From the NCBI RefSeq assembly GCF_001927245.1, contig NZ_MJUX01000001.1, forward strand, positions 124,001 to 188,000: DNA of 64,000 bases, in the 5' to 3' direction. The position numbers and the translations under genes are program-made. Origin of the DNA: Acuticoccus yangtzensis (GTDB taxonomy: Bacteria; Pseudomonadota; Alphaproteobacteria; Rhizobiales; Amorphaceae). The notes below the pieces were generated by a model. That model searched no databases and was not told the origin of the DNA. It saw only the letters and a program-made list of their open reading frames with translations. Below are positions 10,077 to 18,764 of this stretch, piece after piece (position 1 is the first letter of the stretch; each line of letters starts with the position of its first letter).

Positions 10077-10168
10077 CGGCGGGCCTCTTCACGTGCCCGC
10101 GTCAGTTAGCAACTTTTCGCGGGGCGTCCAACGGCCTCTTTGTAAGGCCGTGTCGGCGCCTTGCGATG

Positions 10169-10636
10169 TCAGCCGTCGGAGCCGGTCTTGAGCGCGGGAG
10201 TTTCGGCGATCGCTTCGATGATGCCGACGGCCTTTTGCTTCAGCTGCGGATCGGAGATGGTGGCGAAGGCGCGGACCAGGCGGACGGTCGCGGGATCGCT
10301 GAGGGCCTGGCTGAGCGGGGTCGCATCGTTCACGCGGGCGATCGATGCGTCGGTGGCGCCTTCGAAGAAGTAGGTGATCGGGGCCTGGAGGACGATGGCG
10401 ATCTGGTGCAGCCGGGATGCGCCGATGCGGTTGGTGCCGCGCTCGTACTTCTGGACCTGCTGGAAGGTGATGCCGAGCTGTTCGGCGAGCTTTTCCTGGC
10501 TGAGGCCGAGTTCGAGGCGCCGGAGGCGGACGCGCGAGCCGACGTGACCGTCAACCGAGTTGGCCGAGCGCTGGTTGGGTACCGTCTCTGGTCGCGCCTC
10601 GCTCACTTGACCAGACTCGCTGACTGCTGCTGACAT
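10169..10636 (-). CDS. XRE/Cro-CI family regulator, PraR/PhrR-like
   Basis: A 155-residue transcription factor with a central HTH_3 domain (about residues 33-87): VRLRRLELGLSQEKLAEQLG, ITFQQVQKYERGTNRIGASR. This arrangement is that of the rhizobial PraR/PhrR regulators; that assignment is inference from resemblance. The frame stays open to 10810, but the ATG at 10636 has an AAGGACGTGGAA ribosome-binding site just upstream and starts at the usual distance from the HTH. A long AT-rich leader with palindromes precedes it, so autoregulation is plausible. Confidence 0.85.
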   Translation of the reverse strand: MSAAVSESGQVSEARPETVPNQRSANSVDGHVGSRVRLRRLELGLSQEKLAEQLGITFQQVQKYERGTNRIGASRLHQIAIVLQAPITYFFEGATDASIARVNDATPLSQALSDPATVRLVRAFATISDPQLKQKAVGIIEAIAETPALKTGSDG

Positions 10637-11169
10637 TTCCACGTCCTTCTCGACCGATCTAAACTCCGCCCCGCCATTCTGCGTTGAATCAGAGTGCGCC
10701 ATTGTGCAGGCGGGGGGGTCATCTGTTGCGGGTGTCGGACTCCAAAGGCAACATCCACAACAAGTTAGCTGATGTGCAACTACCGGATACGTGTGCGCAG
10801 GACAACCCAAGAATGATTAGTCTGTACACAAAGACACTGGATATCCTGTTTATAAACAAGGTTTCTGATCAAAGGATATGCAGCTGACCTTCTGTGGCGA
10901 TAAGTTCCTCTTTTGGAACGTCTCTAGAGAGGGCCGGGGCACTCGAAAGTGGCAGCCCTTCACCATATTTTGGATCCGAAATACATCGAAACCTGTCAGA
11001 CAGGTGACGAAGCCCGACGCGTGCATTCCATTCCTGGGATGGCATTCATATCCTCGGAAACAATTCCGTGCAATCGCAGGTTTGCCTTTTAGAGCATTTG
11101 GGGACAGTTCATCGCATATCGATTGCGGGGTAGACGGCGCCGGAATGAGGTGCTAGATCCCACCGCGTT
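10637..11169. other. AT-rich intergenic region between regulator and tRNA gene
   Basis: About 530 bases with clearly lower GC than the surroundings, between the divergent XRE regulator and the tRNA-Thr gene. It should hold the promoters of both. A perfect 12-bp palindrome, TGTTTATAAACA, lies at 10847-10858. A 92-codon plus-strand frame (10878-11156) has no recognisable homology and is not called as a gene. Confidence 0.6.
10847..10858. promoter_or_regulatory. Candidate operator palindrome upstream of the XRE regulator
   Basis: Perfect 12-bp inverted repeat TGTTTATAAACA in the AT-rich leader, about 210 bases upstream of the regulator's start codon and about 310 bases before the tRNA. It has the size and symmetry of a dimeric HTH-protein site. 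Its function is inferred only from position and symmetry. Confidence 0.3.
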
Positions 11170-11465
11170 GCCGCAGTAGCTCAGTGGTAGAGCGCACCCT
11201 TGGTAACGACATTGCCTCTCCCGCGGGAAACCGCGGGATGAAAACCGCTCAAATTCGGGGAAAGCTGAAATGCCGATCCCGAGCCAAGTCCGAAAGCCCC
11301 AAGGGTCTGACGGAACGGTGTAGAGACTAGACGGGCGGCACCCTCCTCCCCAAGGGAAAGGGTGAAGGGATAGTCCAGACCACAAACGCACCACACGGTG
11401 CGGCGGCGAAAGCCGAAGTGGTAAGAAGGGTGAGGTCGGGAGTTCAATCCTCCCCTGCGGCACCA
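11170..11465 (+). tRNA. tRNA-Thr(GGU), interrupted by a group I intron
   Basis: Exon 1 is 11170-11204 and exon 2 is 11426-11465. Joined, they give a complete cloverleaf: acceptor stem GCCGCAG (11170-11176) with CTGCGGC (11455-11461), D arm GCTC/GAGC, anticodon stem CACCC/GGGTG (11195-11199 with 11428-11432), T arm GGGAG-TTCAATC-CTCCC (11438-11454), discriminator A and an encoded CCA (11463-11465). The anticodon loop reads TTGGTAA after splicing, so the anticodon is GGU (11202-11204) and the tRNA reads ACC/ACU threonine codons. G1-C72 and C2-G71 agree with threonine identity. The interruption falls between anticodon position 36 and position 37. Without splicing the gene would be non-functional. 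Confidence 0.95.
11205..11425 (+). ncRNA. Group I intron (IC3-like) in the tRNA-Thr anticodon loop
   Basis: A 221-nt intron with no internal protein gene. The upstream exon ends in U and the intron ends in G, as group I chemistry requires. P1 can form between exon GGU and intron GCC (11214-11216), a short pairing including the U-G wobble, as in the Azoarcus tRNA-Ile intron. P2 is a perfect CCCGCGG-GAAA-CCGCGGG hairpin (11220-11237). The P/Q region is near AAATTCGGGGAAAG. The R element GGTGTAGAGACTAGACGG leads into P7, where GACTA (11325-11329) pairs with TAGTC (11371-11375) in the S element. These blocks closely follow the small tRNA introns of Azoarcus and Agrobacterium. Self-splicing is inferred, not shown. 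Confidence 0.93.
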
Positions 11466-11878
11466 GTGATCTCCCAATCTCCTCTTCACAGACACGCCCG
11501 ACGGACGCTTCGCGCTGTCCGCAATTTCGCATCTGTGCAATTTAACGTTCAACCTCAGGGCGCTTGGACGAGCGGCGCGCTAGAACCTCACGCGATATGG
11601 TCCCACAGGCGGCGCGCACTCTGCGCCACCGCGGTCGCTGCGCGTGTCCGGCGCGATCGCGCGCATGGGGACGGCGAAGTCGCCCCCTCACCCGCTGCGA
11701 GCCGGCCAGCCCGGACACCAGGCGCGGCCGGTCCGGACACCAGACGCCGCCGGCCCGCTGCGAAACGCACCCGCGACGCGGGGGATACGCCTCGAAGCGG
11801 CGGAGGCGGCGGACATGCCCCGCCGCGCCGTCGCGCCGGCCCCCGCCGCACCGGCGCCGCGCCAAAGCCGGCCGGAGA
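11466..11878. other. GC-rich intergenic region, no gene recognised
   Basis: About 410 bases between the tRNA and the DUF423 gene. Apparent reading frames on both strands are low-complexity Arg/Ala/Pro translations of GC-rich DNA without recognisable domains or ribosome-binding sites. No repeat of the tRNA 3' end that would mark an integrated element was found here. Confidence 0.5.
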
Positions 11879-12244
11879 TCAGATCCGGCGCGCCGCAGCC
11901 ACCGCCGTGATCAACCAGCCGAGCAGCAGGAGAATACCGCCCACCGGCGTCACATAAGCGGCTTCGGCCGGTCCGCCGAGCACCATCGTGAACAGCGAGC
12001 CCGAGAACAGGAGCACGCCGAGGCCGAACGCCCAGGAGGCGGCCCCCAACAGCGCCGGGATCACATGACCCTTCAGCCCGCCGATGGCCACCATCGCCAC
12101 CGCATGGAGGATCAAATAAAACACCGCGGTGTCGAACGTTTCTTTGTTCTGCGGCACGAAATTGGCGTCGAGAGCGTGTGCCCCGATCGCACCCAGACCC
12201 ACACCCAAAGCGCCGTAAAGCGCGCCAACAACAACAACCCGCAT
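11879..12244 (-). CDS. DUF423 family small membrane protein
   Basis: A 121-residue protein with four hydrophobic segments, matching DUF423 (YgdD-like). It opens MRVVVVGALYGALGVGLGAI with the conserved GAHAL motif near residue 23, followed by a TAVFYLILHAVAM segment. It resides in the inner membrane; function is unknown. The ATG at 12244 has an AGAGGA ribosome-binding site 7 nt upstream, so the longer frame to 12319 is not used. It stands alone between the tRNA region and surE. Confidence 0.88.
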   Translation of the reverse strand: MRVVVVGALYGALGVGLGAIGAHALDANFVPQNKETFDTAVFYLILHAVAMVAIGGLKGHVIPALLGAASWAFGLGVLLFSGSLFTMVLGGPAEAAYVTPVGGILLLLGWLITAVAAARRI

Positions 12245-12588
12245 CAGTTTCCTCTTGTCTCTCAGTTCAGCCGATCTCAATCCCGCTGATGAGCCGGACC
12301 GCCTGTCCCCGCGTAGCAAGAACCGTGCATGGTGTCCGATTTTTTTGTCTGAACGCCAGCGCCAACTGCGCGAAGACTGCGGATTTGTGGGCCGATCGCG
12401 TTCGTCGCGGGCGCCAGCCGGAACGGCCGCGGCGTGGCGCAGGTGGGGCGCAGGCGGGGCGAATCACCTCACGGGCGAATCGGCGCCGCGCAACGGTGCG
12501 CATCGGGGATCCGCCGAGGGAGCGCCGCGCCGGCTGAAGAGTGGTGCGCGCGACTGCCCGCGAAGGAGGCAGGCGCGCGCATCGCAGG
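12245..12588. other. Intergenic region, no gene recognised
   Basis: About 340 bases between DUF423 and the 3' end of surE, both on the minus strand. It should hold the DUF423 promoter. A run of seven T lies near 12340 on the plus strand without a convincing stem before it. No structured RNA recognised. Confidence 0.45.
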
Positions 12589-13377
12589 TCAGGAGAGATC
12601 GGGCAGAGGCGCGACGTTGAGAAGCTCGCCGAAGTCGGCGCGCATCGCGGCCCAATCCCACTCGGTGCGACGGTCCGGGCGCAGTGGCGTCACGGTGATG
12701 TAGCCGTCCCGCAGAAGGCTGATGTCGCAATCGGGGTCGACGACCTCCTCCGCCGAGCGGCGGAACTGCAGCCAGTGGTAGGACAGGCCTCGCACGTCGA
12801 CCCGCTCGACCACGTTCACCCCCTCGATGAAGCCGTGGCCCGGATGGCACAGCTTCACGCCCTCGATCGTTCCGGGATCGCGGTGCGGGAAGTTGACGTT
12901 CGGCACCACCTTGGACGGCCACGAGATGTTCAGGAGCTGCTCGATCATCGGCTTGGCGTAGGCCCGCGCGCAGTCCCACTTCACCTCGACACCCTGGAAA
13001 TACTGGCTGAGCGCGATCGCCGGGACGCCCAAGGTGAGCGCCGTCATCGCCGCCCCGACGGTGCCCGAATAGGCGATCGAATCGGCCATGTTGCCGCCGC
13101 GATTGACGCCGGAGAGGACGAGATCGGGCCTGGAGTCCATCAGGTGCTCGACGCCGAGGATGACGCAGTCGGCCGGGGTGCCCCGCACGAAGTAGCGCTT
13201 CTCGCCCTCGTGGTGGACGCGCAGCGGCTCGTGCAGGCTGATCGCGTGGCTGACGCCCGACTGGTCGAACTCGGGCGCCACCACCCACACGTCGTCGGTA
13301 AAGGAGCGCGCGATCTCCTCCAGAAGCTTGATCCCCGGTGCGCGCGCACCATCGTCGTTGGTAATCAGGATTCGCAT
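12589..13377 (-). CDS. surE: 5'/3'-nucleotidase SurE
   Basis: A 262-residue metal-dependent nucleoside monophosphate phosphatase used in stationary-phase survival and nucleotide salvage. The N-terminal ILITNDDG motif supplies the two metal-binding aspartates (residues 8-9). The serine of DQSGVSHAI and the asparagine in SGVNRGGNMADSIAYSGTV complete the metal site. Length is typical. In many proteobacteria surE sits with serS and pcm; neither is here. The upstream OpgC-like gene is on the same strand, 59 bases away. Confidence 0.96.
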   Translation of the reverse strand: MRILITNDDGARAPGIKLLEEIARSFTDDVWVVAPEFDQSGVSHAISLHEPLRVHHEGEKRYFVRGTPADCVILGVEHLMDSRPDLVLSGVNRGGNMADSIAYSGTVGAAMTALTLGVPAIALSQYFQGVEVKWDCARAYAKPMIEQLLNISWPSKVVPNVNFPHRDPGTIEGVKLCHPGHGFIEGVNVVERVDVRGLSYHWLQFRRSAEEVVDPDCDISLLRDGYITVTPLRPDRRTEWDWAAMRADFGELLNVAPLPDLS

Positions 13378-13436
13378 CGCCGTCCTCGCTCTTGCGAAGG
13401 CGCCCTAACCCGTTGGGACGGGCCGGGCAAGCGCGC

Positions 13437-14882
13437 TCAGACCGGCTCGCGCGCCGCACCTCCCGCGATCGGCCCCCCCGCGCCAGGCGCGCCCGGCGCC
13501 GTGGGCGCGGCCGCCTTCCCCGCCCGCGCCTCGCCACCGCGCGGAACGGCAACGCGCATGTCTGCGCGCAGTTCGGCCGGCGCCGCGGCCTTGGCGCCCT
13601 TCGCCTGCGAGGGATGAGGCACCGGCTCGCGCCGCCACGGCTCGGACTTGAACCAGCCGACGATGTAGGCGATCGCGATGAGGATCACGATGCCCGACAG
13701 GTTGGCCGCCGCCAGCGCCGCAGGTCCGCGCTCGGCCGAATGGTCCAGCGCCCAGCCCATGATCTGCGACAGCACCATCCCCGAGACGAACACCGCCAGC
13801 GACTGCTGCCCGACCTTGCGGATGACGCCGATCACGCGCCCGGCCACACCGTCCAGCGACAGGCGCCGCCCGCCCTCACCGGCCAGCATCCACGCCACAT
13901 AGGCGAAGGCGAGGAAGTGGACGACGCGGAAGATGCCGAGGTCTGTCTTCCAGAACAGCCACGGCACCGCCTCGCGGAAGGGGGCGACCCAGGCGAAATT
14001 GTCCCAGCCATAGCGCGAGGAGGTCACCACCCCGAGCGCCAGGACGAGGAGCGCCACGACCGTCAGCCCGTAGCTGCGCGGCGGCGGCTTCAACCAGCCC
14101 ATGACGAAGCTGAAGCCGATGAAGAAGATGAGCTGCCAGCCGAACGGGTTGAAATACCATTCGCGGTCGACGCCCTCGCGGATCTCCGCGCTGAAGGCCA
14201 ACAGGCCGAACTGCGCCGCCAGCCACACCGCGCCGACGGCGGCGAACACCGCCCCGCGCCCGAGCCGCGACAGCGCCATCACCCCCGGCATCATCACCAG
14301 GATCACCATGTACATCGGCAGGATGTCGAAGTAATTCGGAACGTAGCGCAGTGTCATGAACGCCAAGAGATGCGCGCCCGTGTCGTCGAAGAAGGGCCGT
14401 GTGTAGAGGCGTTCGGAGTAGAAGATGCCGCCGTTCCATTGGTCGAAGACGGCGATGACCGAGACGGTGACGATGAACAGCGCCACGTGCGCCCAATAGA
14501 CTTGCCACACCCGGTAGGCCGTGCGCGCGGTGCCGAGCAGGAAGGAGCGGTCGCGGAACAGCGACCCGAAGGCCAGCGCCGAGGCCATGCCGGAGCAGAA
14601 GACGAACAGTTCCGTCGCATCCGAGGGACCGAATGCGGCCGGGATCCAGAGATTCCACGGATTGTGCGGCGTGTGGGCAATGAAGATGATGAACATTGCT
14701 AGGCCGCGAAACACGTCGAGCCTCAGGTCGCGCGGGCGACGCGCCCGCTTCTCCGTGCTCACGATCCCCGACCGGGCGGGCGAACCCTGTTCATGGCAGC
14801 GCTCCAGTTTTTTCGACGCACGAAGAGAAGCGCCGGGCGAAGGCCGTTCGCACGGACCCACTCGTTCGTGGTTGGCTTGCAT
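13437..14882 (-). CDS. OpgC-like multi-spanning membrane protein
   Basis: A protein of the OpgC family, whose studied members add succinyl groups to osmoregulated periplasmic glucans; that role is inferred. It begins the conserved core with RDLRLDVFRGLAMFIIFIAH and has about ten hydrophobic segments up to residue ~420, then a Pro/Ala-rich cytoplasmic-looking tail of ~50 residues. The first ATG (14882) lacks a clear ribosome-binding site and gives 481 residues; a GTG at 14762 (VSTEKRARR) would give 441, closer to the family. The glucan synthase gene is not in the window. Confidence 0.82.
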   Translation of the reverse strand: MQANHERVGPCERPSPGASLRASKKLERCHEQGSPARSGIVSTEKRARRPRDLRLDVFRGLAMFIIFIAHTPHNPWNLWIPAAFGPSDATELFVFCSGMASALAFGSLFRDRSFLLGTARTAYRVWQVYWAHVALFIVTVSVIAVFDQWNGGIFYSERLYTRPFFDDTGAHLLAFMTLRYVPNYFDILPMYMVILVMMPGVMALSRLGRGAVFAAVGAVWLAAQFGLLAFSAEIREGVDREWYFNPFGWQLIFFIGFSFVMGWLKPPPRSYGLTVVALLVLALGVVTSSRYGWDNFAWVAPFREAVPWLFWKTDLGIFRVVHFLAFAYVAWMLAGEGGRRLSLDGVAGRVIGVIRKVGQQSLAVFVSGMVLSQIMGWALDHSAERGPAALAAANLSGIVILIAIAYIVGWFKSEPWRREPVPHPSQAKGAKAAAPAELRADMRVAVPRGGEARAGKAAAPTAPGAPGAGGPIAGGAAREPV

Positions 14883-14976
14883 AGATCGGGCTGACCGCCG
14901 GCCGGCGCGCCCGACCCTCCCTTAGCATCCAAACCTGAACGTCAGACCATATGACGGCGGCGACAAGACAGATTCG

Positions 14977-16305
14977 TCAGGCTGTGACACCGGAACACTT
15001 GGCGAGGCGGGTGATGGCGAAACTGTCCATCCCGCGCGTCGTCCCCCGCTCGCGGATCAGCCGCCGCGCCAGGCGCATGTGGCCCGCCTTCATCGCGGCG
15101 TCGATCGTGATGCGAACGAAGACGTCGCGCTGGGCGTGGCTGCCGCCGATCGTCGAAAGGCCGGCCTGCGCCATGGTGAGCGCCTCCACCGCGGCACCGA
15201 AGCGGCCGCGGCGGAAGGCGGCCAGTCCAGCCGCCGCGGGGCTGCCGACCTGGTGGGCAACGTCGCCCGTCTCCGTGCCGTCGCTCTTGGCCGCGAGCCG
15301 GTCCACCATCGCATCGGCCGCCGCGTCGCGCCCTGCCGCGAGAAGCGCCATCAGGTAGTGAAGGTCGGCGAAGGTGAGGCAGGCGTCGGCCGCGCGCTTT
15401 TCGGACAGGTCCGCCAGCTCCTCCCAGCGGCCCCCCACGTCGACGCCCTCCCCCTCGAGCCGCGCCAGCAGTGACACCGCGTTGGCGATGTCGCGATAAT
15501 CGTCCGTCGGCTCGGCGCGCACGGCGGTGTCGTAGAGGGCGAGCGCGGCGTCGAGGTCGCCGAGCTCCATCTCGAACAGCGCGGCGTGCCAGTCCACGTG
15601 ATGGCGGAAGGTGCTGCACCCGGCATAGGCGCCGGGGTGTGCGGCGATCAGCGCGCGCCCCTCGTGCGGCGTGCCGGTCATCTCGTGAACGTGCGCCAGC
15701 GCGTGCAGCCCCCACGCATCGTCGGCGGCGAGCCGGAGGGCGGATTGGCCGGCCGTCACCGCCTCGTCGAAATGGAGCGTCTCCTCCAGCGCGAAGGCGT
15801 GGCAGCCGTGAACATATCCGGCGTGCGGATGATCGTCGGCGAAGCCGGGGGCGGCGGCGGCGGCCGAGCGCAACATCCCCGCCGTGTCGCCGGCGATGAA
15901 GCGGATGGCTTGGCCGATTTTCAAGGCCATGGCGTCAGCCGGCCAGCGCTCCAGAATGGCATCGCAGACGGCCGCCGCGGCGGACGGCCGCCCGCCGCGC
16001 CACAGGGCGAGGACGCGAACGAAGGCCGCGTCGTGGTCGCTGGGCGACGCGGCGAGGCCGAGGGCCCGCTCGGCGGCGCGCAAGGTGGCGGCGGCCTCCG
16101 TCATCGCCTCGCGTCGACCGGACAGCATGAGCATGAGGCCGCTGGCGGCCGCCATGGCGGGCGAATGCGGCGCCACGGCCAAGCCTTGCGCCAGCGCTTC
16201 AGGCGCGACGGCGGAGTGTTGAAGGATTCGGGTTGTGAGGGTGATCCATGCGGCCGGATGATCCGCCAACGAAGGCGGGACCGGAGCTGCCGAGTGTTCG
16301 ACCAT
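14977..16305 (-). CDS. Tetratricopeptide-repeat protein, TTC38-like
   Basis: A 442-residue all-helical soluble protein resembling the TPR protein 38 family. Segments such as HAGYVHGCHAFALEETLHFD, WGLHALAHVHEMTG and FRHHVDWHAALFEMELGDLD (residues ~170-260) are typical TTC38 helices. No enzymatic motif was found. The ATG at 16305 has a GCGAGGT ribosome-binding site 6 nt upstream, preferred over the ATG at 16332. There is no signal peptide. It is not part of an obvious operon. Confidence 0.8.
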   Translation of the reverse strand: MVEHSAAPVPPSLADHPAAWITLTTRILQHSAVAPEALAQGLAVAPHSPAMAAASGLMLMLSGRREAMTEAAATLRAAERALGLAASPSDHDAAFVRVLALWRGGRPSAAAAVCDAILERWPADAMALKIGQAIRFIAGDTAGMLRSAAAAAPGFADDHPHAGYVHGCHAFALEETLHFDEAVTAGQSALRLAADDAWGLHALAHVHEMTGTPHEGRALIAAHPGAYAGCSTFRHHVDWHAALFEMELGDLDAALALYDTAVRAEPTDDYRDIANAVSLLARLEGEGVDVGGRWEELADLSEKRAADACLTFADLHYLMALLAAGRDAAADAMVDRLAAKSDGTETGDVAHQVGSPAAAGLAAFRRGRFGAAVEALTMAQAGLSTIGGSHAQRDVFVRITIDAAMKAGHMRLARRLIRERGTTRGMDSFAITRLAKCSGVTA

Positions 16306-16424
16306 GCTGACCTCGCAGAATCGGGCCATCATGTGGCGACCCGTTGTCGATCACATGTACGAACGCCGTGCCGGTCATTCGCCTCAACACCTCTCACTGT
16401 TGATTGATCGGTGTGTGACCGACC

Positions 16425-16565
16425 TCAGTCCGGGTCATTGAGGATGCGCCGCGCAGCGCCTTCCATGTCCGAATATTGGTCGGACCGAACCGACCAGATG
16501 AAGGCAACGAGGCCGAGGCCACCGAGGCCTAACGCCACGGGAATCAGATAGACCAGCACTGACAT
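16425..16565 (-). CDS. ccoS: cbb3 oxidase assembly protein CcoS/FixS
   Basis: A 46-residue protein with one transmembrane segment (SVLVYLIPVALGLGGLGLVAF) followed by the conserved W-S-V-R-S-D-Q-Y-S-D-M-E-G-A-A motif of CcoS. It is required for cofactor maturation of cbb3 cytochrome oxidase. It starts one base after the ccoI stop codon and closes the ccoGHIS operon. It is the correct size for the family although very short. Confidence 0.95.
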   Translation of the reverse strand: MSVLVYLIPVALGLGGLGLVAFIWSVRSDQYSDMEGAARRILNDPD

Positions 16566-18764
16566 TTAGGCAATCCCACTTGTGCTTCCGCGCATGACCC
16601 GCAAGGCGTTGAGGGTCACGACGATGGACGACGAGGACATCGCGATCGCCGCCACAAGGGGTGAGGCGAGGCCCAGGACCGCGATCGGCACGGCAATGCA
16701 GTTGTACACCGCCGCGATGCCGAGATTCTGCATCACGATGCGGTGTGCCCCGCGCGCGGTGGCGAGCGCCGCCCAGACCCCGGCGAGCGACGGTCCGGTC
16801 ATCACGAGATCGGCGGCGGTCTGCGACAGATCCGAGGCGTCGGCGGGGGCGATGGAGGCCGCGGCGGCGGCGAGCGCGGGACCGTCGTTGAGACCGTCCC
16901 CGACCATCAAGGGCCGCGCACCGGCCCGTTGGCGTGCCGCCAGATGAGCAACTTTGCCGGAGGGCGACAGGCGGGCGTGCCAGTCGGCTACGCCCAGCGC
17001 TGCGGCGACGCTCGCCACCGCCTCCGCCCGGTCGCCGGAGAGGATGGTGACGGGAAGGCCGCGCGCCTTCAGCCGGGCGACAAGGTCGGCGGCGCCGGCG
17101 CGCAATTCCTCGGTGACGGCGATGGGAAGCGGCGCCGCCCCCTCGCGCAGGAAGACCAGCCGTCCGCCCGCGGGCGCCGCGTCCTCCGCCCAGTCCGGAC
17201 CGCCTTGGCCGAGGAAGACGCGCCGCCCGTCGATCACCCCTTCCATGCCGCGCCCGCGCAGTTCGCGCACATCCGCGGCGATGACGCGCGCAAGGCCAGC
17301 CGCCTCCGCCGCGGCGACGATGGCGCGCGAGACGGGGTGGGTGGAGTGGCGCGCCAAGGCGGCGGCAGCGGCCAGGTCGGCGGGGGCGATGGCGGCGGGA
17401 TCGGTAAGGCTCGGGACCGTCAGGGTGCCGGTCTTGTCGAACACCACTTCGTCGATCCGCTCCAGCCGCTCCAGCGCGGCGCCGTCCTTGATGGCGAGGC
17501 CCTGGCGAAAGAGCCGCTCGCACGCCGCGACATGGACGGCAGGCACCGCGAGGCCGAGCGCGCACGGGCAGGTGATCACGAGAACGGCGATGGCGGTGGT
17601 GAGCGCCGCACCGGCGCCGAAGCCCGCGACCATCCACCCCAAGAAGGTGCCGAGCGCCAACAGGTGCACGACCGGCGCATAGACCGAGGCGGCGCGGTCG
17701 GCGATGCGGGCGTGACGCGAGCGCACGTTCTCCGCCGCCGCCTGCAGCGCAGCGAGACGCGAGACGTAGGAGTCGGCGGACGGGCGCAGGACGGTGAGCC
17801 GGTGCGGCCCGGTGACGGCGAGCGCGCCGGCCATGATCTCGCCCCCCGCGGTGACGGTCTCGGGATGGGATTCGCCGGTCGCCAGCGCGGTGTCGAAAGC
17901 GGCTTCTCCCGCCGCCAGCCGCGCGTCGAGGGGCACGCGCTCTCCGGCGGCGATCTCGATCAGCGCGCCGGGCCGCACGTCCTCCACCGCCACCGGCGCC
18001 GTGCCCGCGGTACCCACCACATGGGCGAAGGGCGGGCGCATGGCGGCGAGGCGGCCGACTGAGGCGCGCGCCTTCTCACGCGTCAGATGGTCGAGCAGGC
18101 GGCCGACGAGGAGGAAGAAGGTGAGCGTGATCGCCGCATCGAAATAGGTGACGCCCTCCCCTGCGACGGTGGCCACAAGGGACTGCCCGGCGGCGAGCAG
18201 GATGGCGAGGGAGATCGGCACGTCCATGTTGAGGCGACCGTGAGCGAGCGAGCCGGCGGCGGACCGGAAGAAGGGCCGCGCCGCGTAGGCGAGCGCGGGC
18301 AGCGCGATCAGCGCCGAGAACCAGTGGAAGAGCTCGCGCGTGGTGCCGTCCGCCCCGGACCAGACCGAGACGGAGAGGAGCATCACGTTCATCGCCGCGA
18401 AGCCGGAGACGGCGACGGCACGCATCAGCTCCGCCCCGTGCCGGTCGCGCACGTCGCTCGCGGTGGCGAGGGGCTGCGGCGTGTAGCCGAGATTGCGCAG
18501 GATGGTGACGGCGTCCGACGGGTCGAAGGTCGGCGCGTCCCAGCCGAGGGTGACGGTCTTGCGCGTGAGGTTCACCCGCGCATCGGGGCAGCACGGCGCC
18601 AGCGCGCGCTCGATGTTGGCGATGCAGGCGGCGCAGTGGATGTCCGGCACGTGGAGGACGAGGCGCCCGCCTGTCCCCTCCGGCGTGATCGCGGCGCGGA
18701 TGGCGTCGGGCAGCGTGCCGAACTGCCCGCTGAAGCCCGCGCGCGGATCGGCACAGCAGCTCAT
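16566..18764 (-). CDS. ccoI: Cu+-translocating P1B-type ATPase for cbb3 oxidase (FixI/CcoI)
   Basis: A 732-residue heavy-metal P-type ATPase exporting Cu+ across the inner membrane for cbb3 oxidase assembly. A cysteine-rich start (MSCCADP) precedes an HMA domain with HCAAC at residues 43-47. The membrane metal site TCPCALG is near residue 397, the phosphorylation motif DKTGT near 442, a TGES-type actuator loop (ATGESHPE) upstream, and GDGLND near 620. The ATG at 18764 overlaps the ccoH stop as ATGA, which decides the start against the longer frame to 18857. Gene order ccoG-H-I-S is canonical. Confidence 0.95.
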   Translation of the reverse strand: MSCCADPRAGFSGQFGTLPDAIRAAITPEGTGGRLVLHVPDIHCAACIANIERALAPCCPDARVNLTRKTVTLGWDAPTFDPSDAVTILRNLGYTPQPLATASDVRDRHGAELMRAVAVSGFAAMNVMLLSVSVWSGADGTTRELFHWFSALIALPALAYAARPFFRSAAGSLAHGRLNMDVPISLAILLAAGQSLVATVAGEGVTYFDAAITLTFFLLVGRLLDHLTREKARASVGRLAAMRPPFAHVVGTAGTAPVAVEDVRPGALIEIAAGERVPLDARLAAGEAAFDTALATGESHPETVTAGGEIMAGALAVTGPHRLTVLRPSADSYVSRLAALQAAAENVRSRHARIADRAASVYAPVVHLLALGTFLGWMVAGFGAGAALTTAIAVLVITCPCALGLAVPAVHVAACERLFRQGLAIKDGAALERLERIDEVVFDKTGTLTVPSLTDPAAIAPADLAAAAALARHSTHPVSRAIVAAAEAAGLARVIAADVRELRGRGMEGVIDGRRVFLGQGGPDWAEDAAPAGGRLVFLREGAAPLPIAVTEELRAGAADLVARLKARGLPVTILSGDRAEAVASVAAALGVADWHARLSPSGKVAHLAARQRAGARPLMVGDGLNDGPALAAAAASIAPADASDLSQTAADLVMTGPSLAGVWAALATARGAHRIVMQNLGIAAVYNCIAVPIAVLGLASPLVAAIAMSSSSIVVTLNALRVMRGSTSGIA

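Noticed and set aside
10878-11156. 92-codon plus-strand frame just before the tRNA
   Set aside because: No homology, no good ribosome-binding site, atypical amino acid composition; more likely promoter DNA.
11089-11552. Minus-strand frames of 123-147 codons covering the tRNA
   Set aside because: They lie antisense across the tRNA and its intron; translations have no domain and are a by-product of GC-rich structured RNA sequence.
11466-11878. Genomic island integrated at the tRNA 3' end
   Set aside because: No integrase, no mobile genes and no repeat of the tRNA 3' end found downstream.
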